Shown here: piece by piece, positions 40,227 to 52,162 of the stretch
Layout: each line of letters starts with the position of its first letter
How positions within the stretch are numbered: the first letter of the stretch is position 1
Source of the DNA: Chondrilla cf. caribensis
Taxonomy: Eukaryota; Porifera; Demospongiae; Chondrillida; Chondrillidae
Assembly: GCA_964020155.1 (NCBI GenBank)
Contig: OZ026546.1
Coordinates: 1,467,414-1,531,413 of the forward strand
Direction of reading: 5' to 3'
Length of the DNA stretch: 64,000 nucleotides
The notes under the pieces: generated by a model
What the model was told of the DNA's origin: nothing
Database searches by the model: none
Seen by the model: the letters and a program-made list of their open reading frames with translations, nothing else
Position numbers and translations under genes: made by a program

Positions 40227-43197
40227 CAACAACCTCATCATGACAGTACGATATGTATAATTCTATATACATACATGTAGACATATTGTTATGTATATTA
40301 ATGATGTTCATTTATGTAAATTGAGGGTCACTACTCATTCTACTAATATTTCAGTTAAGAAGTTCAGATTTGATGTAGTTGATGCTCTTGTGTCAATTGG
40401 AGTGGATTACTTTGGGCTTGTGGAAACAGGAGGAGTCTCACACTTCACTGCACATCAACCGTGTTCACATGCTGATTGAAGCCAAACAAGTCACTGGCTC
40501 CACCAAGGGTCTCCTGCTATCAAACCAGTCCACCATCCCATCCAAGTGCCTCCTAACACTGGAGGATGCTGGTTGTCAGTTTGTGCCTGTTGGTGGGTAT
40601 GGAGAGGAAGGATGGGAGGACAGGATGATTGACAAGTTCAAAGGTGTCTTCCCGAAAGTAGCCAACAACAACAGTAAAGTGGGTTTCTTCATTTTGACAG
40701 TACACTGTACAAGGTGATGGTTGACATGATCCACTACCTCTCATTGCAGAGTGAAGACCTCCCAACCTCTGAACAGGAGACCAGTCCTCCACCATCTTGC
40801 ATCATCCAACAAGGGACAGGTCCAGCACCTGTTCAATATAACAATAGCAATAATAACAACATTGTGGACAAGAGGTGGTCCGTATCTGATGAACATTGTG
40901 TAAAGCCACGGGAAGAGACACCTGTGAGTATACGCATACGAATACATGTCTGAATGGATGCAATGTGCAGTCATTCTCACTGTCTGTCCAATTGTATAGC
41001 TGTGTCATAATGACTGTTCTACCAGCACTTTCCGAAGTCCTGAGGTGAGTCACATGATCAGTACACACAGTACAGTACATGCTGTTTGAGCTTATGTAGT
41101 TATGCAATGTGATGCTCATGACAACTTCCTGTTCACCATGTGAAGTCACAGGAGTAATAAGTAGCTTCCTCGTGTGGATACATACACTCAGTTTGTTGCA
41201 TGATTCTTGGCCTCTCACTATTGCAGAATGAAGAAGTCACAACCATTGTAAAGAATGAGTCTTATGCACTTGATGATCAAAATGTAAAAGGTATCCCAAT
41301 TTCCAGAGCAGCCAATGATGACAGTGAGGTCAGTCCCTCCATCTTGATAGTACATTGTACAAGGTGATGGTTGACATGATTCTCTACTTCTCATTGCAGA
41401 GTGAAGACCTCCCAACCCCTGAACAAATGGTTGACTCTTCACCAATGGCTCCACCTAAGTGCCCCCCAGCCACCATAGCTGGTCCTCCCCCTGACTATCA
41501 AGATGGCTCCTCTGGAGTGATCAGTGACGACAATGAGGTCAGTTTCTTTGACAGTACAGTACCTCCCTCATGCAGCCTGTTCCATGTATTTCATACCAGC
41601 AAGGTGTGTATGTGGCCGGATTGCTGTGTGTTTTGTTGATTGTAATATTTGCTTCTGCAAGTAACACTGGCTGCACATTCATAGCTACTAGCTAGTTATG
41701 TCCACAACCTGGGCTAGCACTCTCAATATGCGCTACATTCCTGTCCTGTTCCAGACAATTGTAAGAAATACTTTTATGCTACTGTTCACTAAAGGTGTGA
41801 CGCACATATTTCTCTCATCTCTCCACCTCCCTTCACAGGCTCATGATGACCAATTCATTTATGTAGTGAGTACCCCACCCACACTACATCACATGGTGGT
41901 ATATCCATCTTCCTCATTCTCAATGTCCTACATGTAGGATGGATGTACTACGACCATTGTCGGGTGTTGGTACTCAATGTACATGCCTCCAATCACCAGT
42001 GGATTCCTTGTGTCATTCTTCGAGTGCAAACTGTTCAATGAGGAGGAAGAGGTATTCCATAAGGTGAGTGTAGCATTGAGCAATAACCATAGTATACACA
42101 TTGCGAGTGAAACACAGATGATTGTTCAAGTACAAGTTGTGCATAATGATATGGTAGGAATAACTTCCTGCTGAAGACAACCCATGGGGTTAAAACGTCC
42201 ATGTCCAGATGAAGAAGTCTACTCTTCACAAGACTGCGTTTCTCAACGCTCCTGAATCCAAACGGATTTCCCAACAATAATTAATAACTTCCTGTTACAC
42301 TCACCTAATTAATTCCGTAATTAGTCAATTTGCATGCATTACTCATGATAATCAGATTTCAACACCAGAATCAATTCATCATTTAATCGTCTCAACACTA
42401 ATATATGTATAATATATGCTTTACATGTACACTTAGGTCCCCCAGGAGGAGGTGATGGAAGAGGAGGCAATGGCCATCTCACTACAAGAAACCCCACTGA
42501 CTACCTGTCCCCCACCATCAACTGCTGCCTCTATTGCCAACCTTGAATATCCAGAGGAGCCACTCCCTACAGCTGCCTCTGTTGCTAGTGGGAAATGTCT
42601 GGAGCCACTACCCATGGCTGTTACTGAATCCTCTCATGAATGTCCTGATGTACTGAAGCCAGATGATTCCGACATCTCCCCTGAACAAACCCCTGTGGTA
42701 TGTTTGTGGACTTGTCACATGCATCCTTTATACAGGAGGTATTATATGTACAGTACATACGTGTATCATGTTATATGCATACGTGTGTACGTTTGTGTTT
42801 ACAGTGTTTGAGGATAGGTTGTAGCACACATACTTTAGTGCTGATAATAAACTTTTGTTTGCGATAGGCCGTATTTCACAAGGAAGTCAATTTTGTTCAG
42901 ATATTTAGTAAATTTAAACCAACATTTTGTATATCTCCCTGCTAATAAGATTCAAATGAATAAAGTTTTAATACCATCGTACAGTATGTGATCTATCTTG
43001 TCACATCAAGTTGGCATCGGTGAACTGTGGTTTGTGCATGTCCTGTACATGTGTACCTATTCACACTTCCCTTTGATCCACCCATCAACCAGGATTCGAT
43101 CATTTCTGAAAGCACGGACTTGCCGCCAGTGAACAAAACACCAACACAGTTCAGTGGGGAGACTTATGGCTTTCTTGGTGGTCCTGAAACACCTTAG
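37797..43197 (+). CDS. Receptor H: FN3, TM, long multi-exon cytoplasmic tail
   Basis: FN3 37,797-38,063 (TITLTWNTTLRCF, SGLQSGTSYQISV) and TM 39,669-39,829 (about 25 hydrophobic residues, then ARCRRTR) are joined in phase 1. From the end of the TM exon every junction is phase 0: 39,961-40,098; 40,430-40,678; 40,750-40,923; 41,227-41,328; 41,400-41,537; 41,839-41,865; a possible 42,025-42,063; 42,437-42,697; 43,093-43,197 (stop 43,195-43,197). The tail has scattered tyrosines (CYAEVDF, ESYALDD, PPPDYQD which fits PPxY for WW domains, FIYV, NLEYPEE, ETYGF) and acidic/proline-rich stretches, but no recognised domain. Exons 40,750 and 41,400 share SEDLPT(S/P)EQ and nearly identical 71-nt upstream introns, so they arose by exon duplication. 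No signal exon was found; H may be an alternative 3' end spliced to G's ectodomain, which is phase-compatible. Confidence 0.65.
38676..39385. repeat. 29-bp minisatellite, about 24 copies
   Basis: The unit contains ACAACATCCCTGACACACCT followed by GATGTACGT, with TAC(G/A)TAC variants. It sits in the H intron between the FN3 and TM exons. Because 29 is not a multiple of 3 and the unit lacks stops, all minus-strand frames stay open; these are not genes. Confidence 0.95.
40135..40223. repeat. (GT)n near a splice donor of H
   Basis: A pure GT tract about 36 bases into the intron that follows the 39,961-40,098 exon. Confidence 0.95.
42176..42277. repeat. Dispersed repeat shared with 62,639-62,740
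   Basis: Both copies run from GACAACCC.(C)A.(G)GGTT.AAAC..CC through CCAGATGAAGA to CAAGACTGCGTTTCTCAACG or CCAGACTGCGTTTCTCAACG, ending TTTCCCAAC. Possibly a retrotransposon end; the family is unknown to me. Confidence 0.7.
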
Positions 43198-43424
43198 GAT
43201 CCATCACAGCGTCAACAGAACTGGGGATTGTGGACAAGCAGGAAAACTGAATCAGTTCAGCATATGCGGAAGAGAAATGATATGGCCTATGAGGAAAAGG
43301 GGAAGCAGTGCTATACACTGGTACACTGGTCAGCTCACCTCTTCCAGACTGCTCTTCGCCACAGTGGAGCATTGTTGGTGGTGTGACCAAGTATGAAAAC
43401 CTTGAGTGATCGTACTAGGCCTAC

Positions 43425-43455
<31 letters not shown>

Positions 43456-44427
43456 CTTGTGTGACATAGTATACAATAATATATTTGCAGCATCATTGTA
43501 TGTAGTAGTTTTTCTTTAGTGAGAACAGCACTGAACTCTTAGTGTGATGTACATCTCAGTAGTGTTAGGTTGTGTATTGTAATACACACATTCAGTAATA
43601 AGTATTACTGGCTATGAATAACCAATCATTATCATAACAATTTCAATCTATGTATGTAGCAGTGGTGCAGAAACTCTCCTCATACCTGCCATGTCACATA
43701 GAATAATATAGCAGTTATCAGTACTGTACGTGTATACACACATGTAAGCATCCCTGTACAAACCTTCAAATATCCGTACTGGAAGTGTTGGCTGATCCAA
43801 GACCCCATGTCTTCCTCATATTGCAGTGTTAGTACAAGTGGTATGTGCACAGTCCAGCAGCCTGCGTTACATGCAGCTACATACATAGCTAACTGAATAA
43901 TTGTACACTAATTGCATGTTATATACGTACATATATAAGGGTGTGCGTTGGATGCATCTTATATATACAATACATGTGTGTACAGTGACTCATTAATCTG
44001 CCACAATTTGTTGTCAAAAGTATGGTGGATTAACAGGTTTGGCAGATTGACTGGATGTTCATTGGTATTAAATTTTGCATTGCATGCATTATTTAACATC
44101 CTTCAGTGTAGTACATGTAATGACATTCCTTTATGTAATAATGAGTATATATTCTTTATAAGACATAATGTATGTCATAGTATATATATGTACCATGTAT
44201 AATGAAAAATGTATACATACCGAACTCATACTGGATTGTAGATTCCAGTACTGGGGTGGATTTGCTATGACATTAATGGATGTAGAGGATAAGTATTAAT
44301 ATGTATATTGATTGTCTAATTAGTACGTGTACCTCATCTTGAGTTTTGCATAGGACTACATACTGCGAGTTTACATATAATAATATCTGTGATTGTGATA
44401 ATGGTGCATACATAATCATAAAAACCA
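43198..44427. other. Spacer between convergent H and E'
   Basis: Contains an (ATT)n run at about 43,425-43,455 and a partial family-1 element at 43,981-44,055. No exon recognised. Confidence 0.6.
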
Positions 44428-44696
44428 TTACAAATTTGCATAAAGTGTACTACTGTGGTCACTGGTCAGTTCAACTTTCCCATAGCCGGGGTTGGTTGTC
44501 ATGGGAACGCTTCCATCATCCAGTTCCACATTAACGTAGGATGAAATGATGGAGTTTTTCCGATCTTCATTAAACTTCCCACCACTTGATCCTGTAGTGA
44601 GTGGATATACAGAACGTGTACATAACTGATATAATGGAATATTTTGGTGCATACGTACAGTACTGTGTGCACACACCTATGTACACACACACCTAT

Positions 44697-44698
<2 letters not shown>

Positions 44699-44773
<75 letters not shown>

Positions 44774-44780
44774 CACACAC
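44699..44780. repeat. (CA)n left of LINE fragment
   Basis: Corresponds in position to the CA tract 28,746-28,926 in receptor E. With the tract at 45,270-45,387 it brackets the LINE fragment. Confidence 0.9.
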
Positions 44781-45264
44781 TTCTTCTTCTTCTGCTGTTT
44801 GCACTCCAACAAGCCTCAATGAGGGGGGAGTGATACAGGCCAAAACGTCCCAAGTCCATTAGTGCCTACTGGCACAGAAACGCTTGTGATTTCGAAGTCC
44901 CTGAGTGATGAAGGACTTCCCGCAGTGGTTGCACTGTGCTGTGGTCCGAGGGCCATGAATCTGGCGTTTGTGATTGACCAGGCCAGCCCGGTTGGAGGCT
45001 GTGAAAGTACAATTGGGATGGTCGCAGATCAACCCGGCAGAGACAGTGGCAAGATGTGTCTGGTGCTTTTTCTTCCTCTCATCTTTCTTATTGTCTTCCT
45101 TCTTTTCAAATTCTTCATTGATGATGTTGACAGACATCTCAACTATGCCAAGCCAGGCAGATCTGTCCTGGGCAAGCTCTCGCCAGTCCTGTTCAATGCC
45201 ACACCTCACCAGATCCCGTTGGATCAAGTTATTCCAGTGACACTTCTGACCACCTACTGAAGTG

Positions 45265-45265
<1 letters not shown>
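44781..45265 (-). mobile_element. 5'-truncated non-LTR retrotransposon 3' end
   Basis: The minus strand encodes the C-terminal end of a LINE-type protein: [20 protein letters not shown] then LAQDRSAWLGIV, followed by two zinc-finger-like segments (CDHPNCTF...H....H; CNHCGKSF...HKRFC) and a stop at 44,859. The 3' tail ends in (GAA)n at 44,781-44,793. A (R)DL...W..LA.DR..W motif plus terminal zinc fingers is typical of the end of ORF2 in several LINE clades. Flanked by CA repeats on both sides, it inserted into a microsatellite. Confidence 0.75.
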
Positions 45266-45269
<4 letters not shown>

Positions 45270-45315
<46 letters not shown>

Positions 45316-45322
45316 CACACAT

Positions 45323-45387
<65 letters not shown>
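45270..45387. repeat. (CA)n between LINE fragment and TIR element
   Basis: A CA tract with CG and TG interruptions; likely the fused remnant of tracts that bracket the TM/FN3 block in E. Confidence 0.9.
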
Positions 45388-45390
<3 letters not shown>

Positions 45391-46223
45391 GGTACATGTT
45401 ACAAGAAACCTGAATTTTTCCGCAACGCTACGCGGTTAGCCAGCCCGGAAACCGGTGAACGTCCGCTAAAATTACCGCGGAGCGAGTGTACGCTGAATGC
45501 GGAGCGTTTGTGACCAGTCTGCGGAGTGTGTGTGCCCTATCTGCGGAAATGTAGCGAGATCGAGACGTCAGCCGTTTTCCCAGAAGGGCAACGCTAGCTA
45601 GCTACGTACGTATATTAGTACGTATGTAAAAAGGAGCTCGTTATTGTTGGCAGTGCGTATGTGTGCCTTTATTATAATTGATGATTGATAAAGGAGCCTT
45701 TGGAAGAAGACAGAGACATCGACTAGAGTCAGAGATCGCCTAAGTGAGGGGTATACGTATACGTACGTACGCACGTACGTTCGTAATTCGGATCGAACTT
45801 AATTTAAACGTAGTTACTACTTCAGGATGCGATTTGACTTTTTGCGCTATTAAATAAACATTGCGTTGTTAAATTTTGATTGATTGAACCACAATCCATC
45901 ACTCTTCCGCGAAGTAGAAAAATGGCGGCGCTAGAACACTATCTGTTGACGATTTGGGGTTACGAGAGCGTACTGTCGCGCAGACTGCGATAAATCGATT
46001 CAGGTAAACCTGCTCGGAACCATTTTCTGCGCGATCATGGCGAAATCCGCACCGTACGTACGTACGTTATCTCTCCGCGGGTACCAAGTGGTCAATCCGC
46101 AGGTGTAAACCGATCTCTCCGCGGGACGTTCATGAAAATCAACGACTTGCCGCTCTGCTATACGCAGATACCAAGCGCGGCAAGCCTGCGGAAAAATTCA
46201 GGTTTCTTGTAACATGTACCGTA
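45388..46223. mobile_element. 836-bp TIR element with perfect 37-bp ends
   Basis: 45,388-45,424 (TACGGTACATGTTACAAGAA...) is the exact reverse complement of 46,187-46,223. TA dinucleotides at the outer ends may be the target duplication, as for Tc1/mariner-type insertion. The interior is CpG-rich, repeats TGCGGAG-type words, and has no transposase. Identical ends mean a young insertion; it truncates the Ig exon of E'. Confidence 0.9.
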
Positions 46224-47769
46224 CACACACACAACATCAACGTAACACACACCACCAGGTGGAGGAGAGATGGTCACCTGAGAACTAACTGGAAAAGGGA
46301 GATCATGTGAACTGATAGTCACTACCTGAGATTGACCCAGGAAAGATGTTCTACTGTATGCACACCATACGTATCTGTCACCACGAGGACTGAAAACTGA
46401 ATGAATACGTGAGTCATGACTGTATTCTTGTAGTCTGAACACGAACAGTCCCACATTCTTGCAACCTGTAGTGTAAGCACTGAATTTAACAAAATTATAC
46501 AAATTTGAAGCATGTCAATTATCTTCAATGTGACTCTGATACCATTGTTAGTTATAGTAAACACAATCACTTGACCAGACACCACATACAAACCAATACA
46601 CGGAACAACTCTACATGTATGAAGTCCAACTTGCTTAGTAAGTACTGTACATCAAATCTGTACTTCTCATCAGAGGTATTTACTACCAGTATTGGTTGAC
46701 ATGGTGTACATGAGCTAGGGACTGAGTGGAGTGTACATATGTGTAAACAGAAGTAAGTACTAACCAACGAGGGTACTTATCAAGCAAGTTGTGCTGTACT
46801 TGTAAAGGATCATACTATGCACACTATACTGGGATGAATAGCAATGGAACCTGTATAAAATCCACCTTTGTATAAAGACTCCTATCATAAGTTACTACCT
46901 TGAACCATCCAGTGTATTAGACGAACCACATTATAGAGCACCTGTACATAAGGACCACATAACTACTAGTCTCACATAGCCAGGCCCTTTTCCTGATGGC
47001 TTCCTTATTAGGAAACGATCAGGAAAAGGGGCTGGCTACACGAGACTAATAACTACAGAGACCACATTCACCTGGTCCCTTAGGCAGTCTTCCCAGACGT
47101 GTTTCCCTGCACTATTACTGTGTGAAGTGAATGGAACCAGTCTGGATCACAGGTTGGTTGGGCTATTAATCTCTGAACCTCCAAATGTGCCCATTGTGAA
47201 CTAAGGCTTACATGCAGCCATGGAGAGCTGTATCGTAACTATTCCCTGATTTGTTGTGGCAGACTGCATCCTCTACAGGAGTTGGTGGTTGTAACTGGTT
47301 CCACCTCTGTTTTCCACTGGCAAGGACTGAACTCTGGTAATGTGTCATTTTTTATCAATTTGCTACCTATAATACACTGTTAGTGTAGTGTATCGATTTA
47401 AAATCGAATACTAACTGACCGAAAATGGTGATACACACTGGCCATGGTTGAGGTGCTCTAGAAGACCAGATACCTACAACAACCATTCAAACGATCTAAG
47501 CTCTGAAGCTTTCCACAATAATAATTAGTCAAAGTCTACTACATATGTAACACGACTCTCACAATTATAGCATGATTCTCATTCTGTGGAAAAGGCGCCA
47601 CGCCACTGGTAAACTGACGGCCATTTAAACCGGGGGAATCCCTGCAATTGTATACGTAGGATTTCTTCAATATCATACAGACGGGCTTACCTGTCTACTT
47701 CGATCTACTGAAACGGGGCGTATAAACGGTCGTCTGATGAATGGGTTAGTTGCTTAAAACTGGAGTGAT

Positions 47770-48290
47770 TTCAGTCGTAGCAAAGAGATGCAGTGACCCC
47801 GTGTATCTGCTATCTTGTCAGGAACAATGCTGATCGTGGTCGAAATGAGAGTGAGGCTCTAGAATGGGATCCACTACTAGACACTGTATTGTTTGTGAGT
47901 GTGTTGTATTCCTCGTGATAATACACATTTTAACAGAATATCTTACTTGATTAAGGAGTTTCATTTTCTGTGATTGTTGTATTATCAGAATTCCATCCTG
48001 GTATGTGTTAGTACTGCTTCCACTCACGTATTTGTAGTGTGGAAGGCATTGCATTCATCCTTCCCCTTATCTTCTGCTTGGTTCCTTTTTTATAATGGAG
48101 AATGCAACTGTTTCCAGTTTAACTTCACTGCCTAACTTCACTTCTAACAAGATGAAAAGGGCTCCAGGTCCTGACTGTTATACTCAACACATATTTACTT
48201 TCTTTATTGCTTGAAACAATACCAATGGTCCTCATTCAATACTCATTCTCCAGAAGTGTGGTCACAGCACACAAACACAGTCAAGTGTGT

Positions 48291-48370
<80 letters not shown>

Positions 48371-48905
48371 ATGTGTGTGTGTGTGTGTGTGTGTGTGGTG
48401 TCATGCCGGACATAGTGAACATAGTTCAGATTCAGTGGGTGTGTCTAATGGGACATAGTGTACTAGGTTCAGATGCAATATTTTGACTATCATCTTTTCA
48501 GAATAACCAAACAGAATAACCCACATTGTAGTTTCAGCAAATTATCCAGTCTCATCTCCATAGAATGTTGTACTTTCAAATATTTATCCCATACTGTGGA
48601 TAATGTGTGTATGTGATGGCTTTTCAGGAGCCCCGGCCCCAAAAACAACAAGTACAAACCGTGATATTAGACTTGCTATCTGTTGTTGGTGTGTCCAGGG
48701 ACAACCCACACTTCACAGTCTCACAATGTAGTGAGGTTTGTGTGTTCCCTGCTTGCTACAGGACCAAGTGAAGGGATACTTGGACAAGATGAGAAGAACT
48801 CTATCACTCTGTTCTACCACTTAGCATAAGTGAATGATGGTAGTGTTAACCATGACGACCAATCCAAGATACAGAAAGATTGAAAGGGGAGCTGAATGTC
48901 CAAGG
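47770..48905 (+). pseudogene. Relic receptor F' (duplicate of F)
   Basis: Colinear with 31,690-32,830: Ig end near 47,785-47,870, FN3 start near 48,110, tail exon from 48,762 with the same early stop (...HLA then TAA). Because both copies share the stop, inactivation preceded the segmental duplication. Confidence 0.75.
48286..48397. repeat. (GT)n in relic F'
   Basis: A GT tract with one GCATG interruption, the counterpart of 32,203-32,280. Confidence 0.95.
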
Positions 48906-49066
48906 CCTCTTTGAGGAAATGTATGAATAACTATGAACAGGGTGCTGTTTGCACTTTACACATCACTTTCTACGTGTATCTATGCCTGCCTGATTTCATT
49001 GTGGAGAAGTGAATGTGAAGTTCATTACGTTGTTATGCTGTTTACAGTAGGTTTGCATTACAATAA

Positions 49067-50866
49067 TTGGGGCGAGCCTAAGCTAGGCGAGCCCCTCTCT
49101 TGCGAGTCGGCCGCCTGCCCGCCTACGCTTCCGGTGTGGATATATATATTTGTTTGTTTCCTATATTTAGGCCAACAATTTGGCCAACGTTTTCGACGTC
49201 TGGCGCGATCGTACGACCCTCTGAAGGACGGAAACTCTCTTCATGACGTCCGGTACGTCTGGAGAAAGACGTGGATGCCCTTTTCGACAAGATCGAGGCG
49301 AATTTTCACACACGTTGACGTTTCTTTCTCTGGGACGCCGTGCCATTTTGATCGACTGCCAATTCTGATATTGGCCGAATTGATCTCCTTCGAACCGTTC
49401 GACAAACACAAGAAACATTCTTCTGGAAGTAGAAAGACGCGGGGACACTCGGGACATCTTCTGAAAGGCAGGAAACGACCGGGGGAGTAGGGTCCTTCTT
49501 CGGCGAGTCGGGCGTTATATCTTACGTGTTAAAACATCGATCTCTCGTTGTTTTGACCATACTAAAACTGTTAGGTGGTTCTTTAGACCACATTCAATGC
49601 TTTTGAACCTTTTGTGTCTGAATGATTCTCTTGTGGAACAAGGAATCTCGAATTACATGTTACTGCTGTACGGTCTCACACATAGAAACGCAAAGTAACG
49701 TTGTCGACACGCATACATCAACTGCTATTCTTCCTGAACTCCTACTTGGGCACATCTGCTGCTAAATGGGACAGGCCCTATGTGCACATGCTGACATATG
49801 CACCTGAATGGGGCAAGCTGTAGCTGTCTAACACAATGAGATGACATCAATGCATTTTGATGTGCACATTTATCAACATTTGGTATTTCTTCCTATACAG
49901 TGTAGTACTTTTGGAGTAGGGAGTAAGTTAAGGTAGAGTTAGGATAGGGTTAGGGTTAGGGTTGGGTTAGGGTTTTATATTTACGCATTGACTCATTTTG
50001 ATGCTGTGTAATACATCTGTAAAATCATTATCATCCTTCAATACAACACAGACCTCTCTGTGCTGCAACATGGTATAAACATGTTGTCACTACTGCAACT
50101 ACTGCACAGCAGCAGAACCCAGCACACTGCATGTACTTAGCCACCCTATCAGGCACTTATGGATATGCTGGCATTTCCATAATCGCCTGAATGGAGCATG
50201 CTGCTGACTTCAGTCAGTGCCTGTGTGCACGTTTTCAATGCCAACTACTGTGCATCTATACTGACCCCTGCTAACAGGGCGAGCTTAGGCGAGCCCCTTC
50301 AGACTCTGTCTGAACTAGTTACCGAGCGTTAGCGAGGTAATTGTTTCCGTTCGTTAGGGGAGTCCGATCGAGCAGCCCACGCTCTTAATTGCGGTGGCCG
50401 CCAATATTGTTGGATTTAGGTCACTTTTTGGTTTCTTTAAACGCAAATCGTTCGTCGATCGAAGCGTTCAGCACTAAGTCGTCCCACCGATGGTAATGGG
50501 GCACGGTCGCAGCATATATTGAAATAGCAAACTTAGACAAAGGTTGCCTGTGGTTCACACACGATCCGTTAAAAGAGCACTTACTTTTCGATTCCTCCCG
50601 TCGACAAATTTCGGACTGCATCACTACCAAGTACCTTAAGACAATTCAAATAACAATTGTCAACTTTTTTGCACAACGATTTTTCGATTTCCTTCGCCGA
50701 AGAGCAGGGTTCGCCAATCCGTCGTTCGGGACACCAAATGGTCGGCCATCATGACGTCCATTTTGGAAGACATTTTTAGATGATGTCACTGAACTACGTC
50801 ATATCATAGATCTTGATATGCAAGATCTATTTGCGAGGTTCTGAACTTTGTTCACAACTAGTATTA
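49067..50866. mobile_element. 1.8-kb insertion specific to the right duplicate
   Basis: Left copy 32,983-32,996 reads straight through (ACAATTATTATAGGGTTTTC); here ACAATAATTG is followed by 1.8 kb before ATTATAGGGTTTTC resumes. The ends are not simple TIRs, but GGGGCGAGCCTAAGCT (49,070) recurs inverted as AGCTTAGGCGAGCCCC-like sequence near 50,282. It holds a short TTAGGG-like run (about 49,945-49,973) and a 105-codon frame to 49,490 (FGQRFRRLARSYDPLKDGNS...) with no recognised domain. Probably a mobile element, of unknown class. Confidence 0.65.
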
Positions 50867-51129
50867 TAGGGTTTTCCTCTCATTAAAATGGCTACTTGTT
50901 TACGACGTAGAGTGGCTGTCTTCAGAGGAACGAGGTTGATATCAGATAATAGAACAGCAAAAACCTGCCTATACCTTTTGGTTGGCTCGATTGTTAACAG
51001 TCTAGTATGCCATACCACTGGGATGGATTCATGTCGCTAATATGATGACAGTAGCCCGAGTTATAGGGTTTCGATGCGGTATTGAAATCCACGGTACACC
51101 TGGATAGTCCCTGCGGATTGAAACCTGAG

Positions 51130-51665
51130 ATGTTCTGGAGTTCGTCGCTTCTAGGAGTTTTCATTGTGCGGCAAGGTAAGGAGAGTATGTAACGTGTTTA
51201 TAGTTCGTACATCAACTGCAGCGCCTGGACCAGCCATCGAGAAGAAGTGTGTGGGCAACCTGGGTTACCTTTAACAACCAGGCACTTGGGGTAACTGGTT
51301 CCAATGTTCCTTGTCCTTAACTGAAAACTCTGCTCCGCTCACCTGCTTAGGGCTAGGACCACAATTATTGCACATTGGACTCCACCAGAGCTTCTATATT
51401 TTCACTAGTTAGGGTTAAGGGGTTGGTTTACATGCTCGTAAGCAGTACCTGTGTCTATACACATATCATTGGCTGGTTCAGGTGCTGTACTGGGTCCAAT
51501 TAATTAGGAAATAGACCCGTAGCAAACAAGCACAGTATACATACGTAGGTCATATTCTGATATTACTGTTCAACCTCATTAGCTACTGCTCAGCTCTCCC
51601 TCTCAACACCCACTGATGGTGTTCAGTGTTATGGTGACCCAGTCACCTTGGTGTGTACGTATTAG
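51130..51665 (+). pseudogene. Duplicate signal exon and truncated Ig exon
   Basis: 51,130-51,175 encodes MFWSSSLLGVFIVRQ with an intact GTAAGG donor. The truncated Ig start near 51,590-51,665 reads as in the left copy (STPTDGVQCYGDPVTLVC, then stop). It mirrors 33,264-33,800. Confidence 0.55.
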
Positions 51666-52162
51666 TGTGTGGGTTCATTGGTGAATGTACTGATCACTCT
51701 TCACTAACAGTGCCTCACCATGTGCTACAGCATATCTTCAATACCAGAAACAATGATATTATTATTCATAACTATTATTTATGGTGACGTTTTGTTTGGT
51801 ATGTATGACTTACCACTGTAATACTGCACAGAAAAGTACATTTTATAGGGAATAAAGGCAATTAGAATAGCGATCAGGCCCATCAGTTGACTCACGTGAT
51901 AAACAACAAAGAAATAGTATATCTCCAACTTTGAAGTGAGTATATGTTCAATAATATGTGGAGCTACAACAGTGCTATTATTTCCTTGGATAAGAACTCA
52001 ATTGTAACTTTATGTACCCAAATATGTCGACTTAATTATAACGAGCAAAAATGTCCAGAATCACCGTTAGGCCACGGCTTGTGTGCACAATAGATAAGAT
52101 TTATGAAACATTCTCTCTTAGCAAATATAAGATTCCCTACTGGGATCCTCGTAAATACACCT

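Larger units (their letters stand above)
44428..46417 (-). pseudogene. Receptor E' (gutted copy of E)
   Basis: The tail exon 44,591-44,428 is intact (SSYVNVELDDGSVPMTTNPG then Y, LYANL). The signal exon 46,417-46,375 is nearly identical to that of E, but its donor GT is changed to AT (complement of 46,374-46,373). Only the first 20 or so codons of the Ig exon remain (VSSQVTISPPPGGVCYVDVV), just right of a TIR element. FN3, stalk and TM exons are missing: the two CA tracts that flank that block in E are here separated only by a retrotransposon 3' fragment and the TIR element. The gene cannot make a receptor. Confidence 0.85.

Noticed and set aside
40355..40429. Extending the H exon upstream to the stronger-looking acceptor at 40,354
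   Set aside because: The phase-0 reading from there meets TAG at 40,376-40,378; the acceptor at 40,429 gives an open 83-codon phase-0 exon that fits its neighbours.
44859..45386. A host C2H2 zinc-finger gene on the minus strand
   Set aside because: The fingers follow an RDL..W..LA.DRSAW segment and a (GAA)n tail, the usual end of a LINE protein, and the upstream part is CA repeat.
49938..49975. Telomere or interstitial telomere array
   Set aside because: Only about four imperfect TTAGGG units inside an insertion; too short to mean more than chance or a minor relic.
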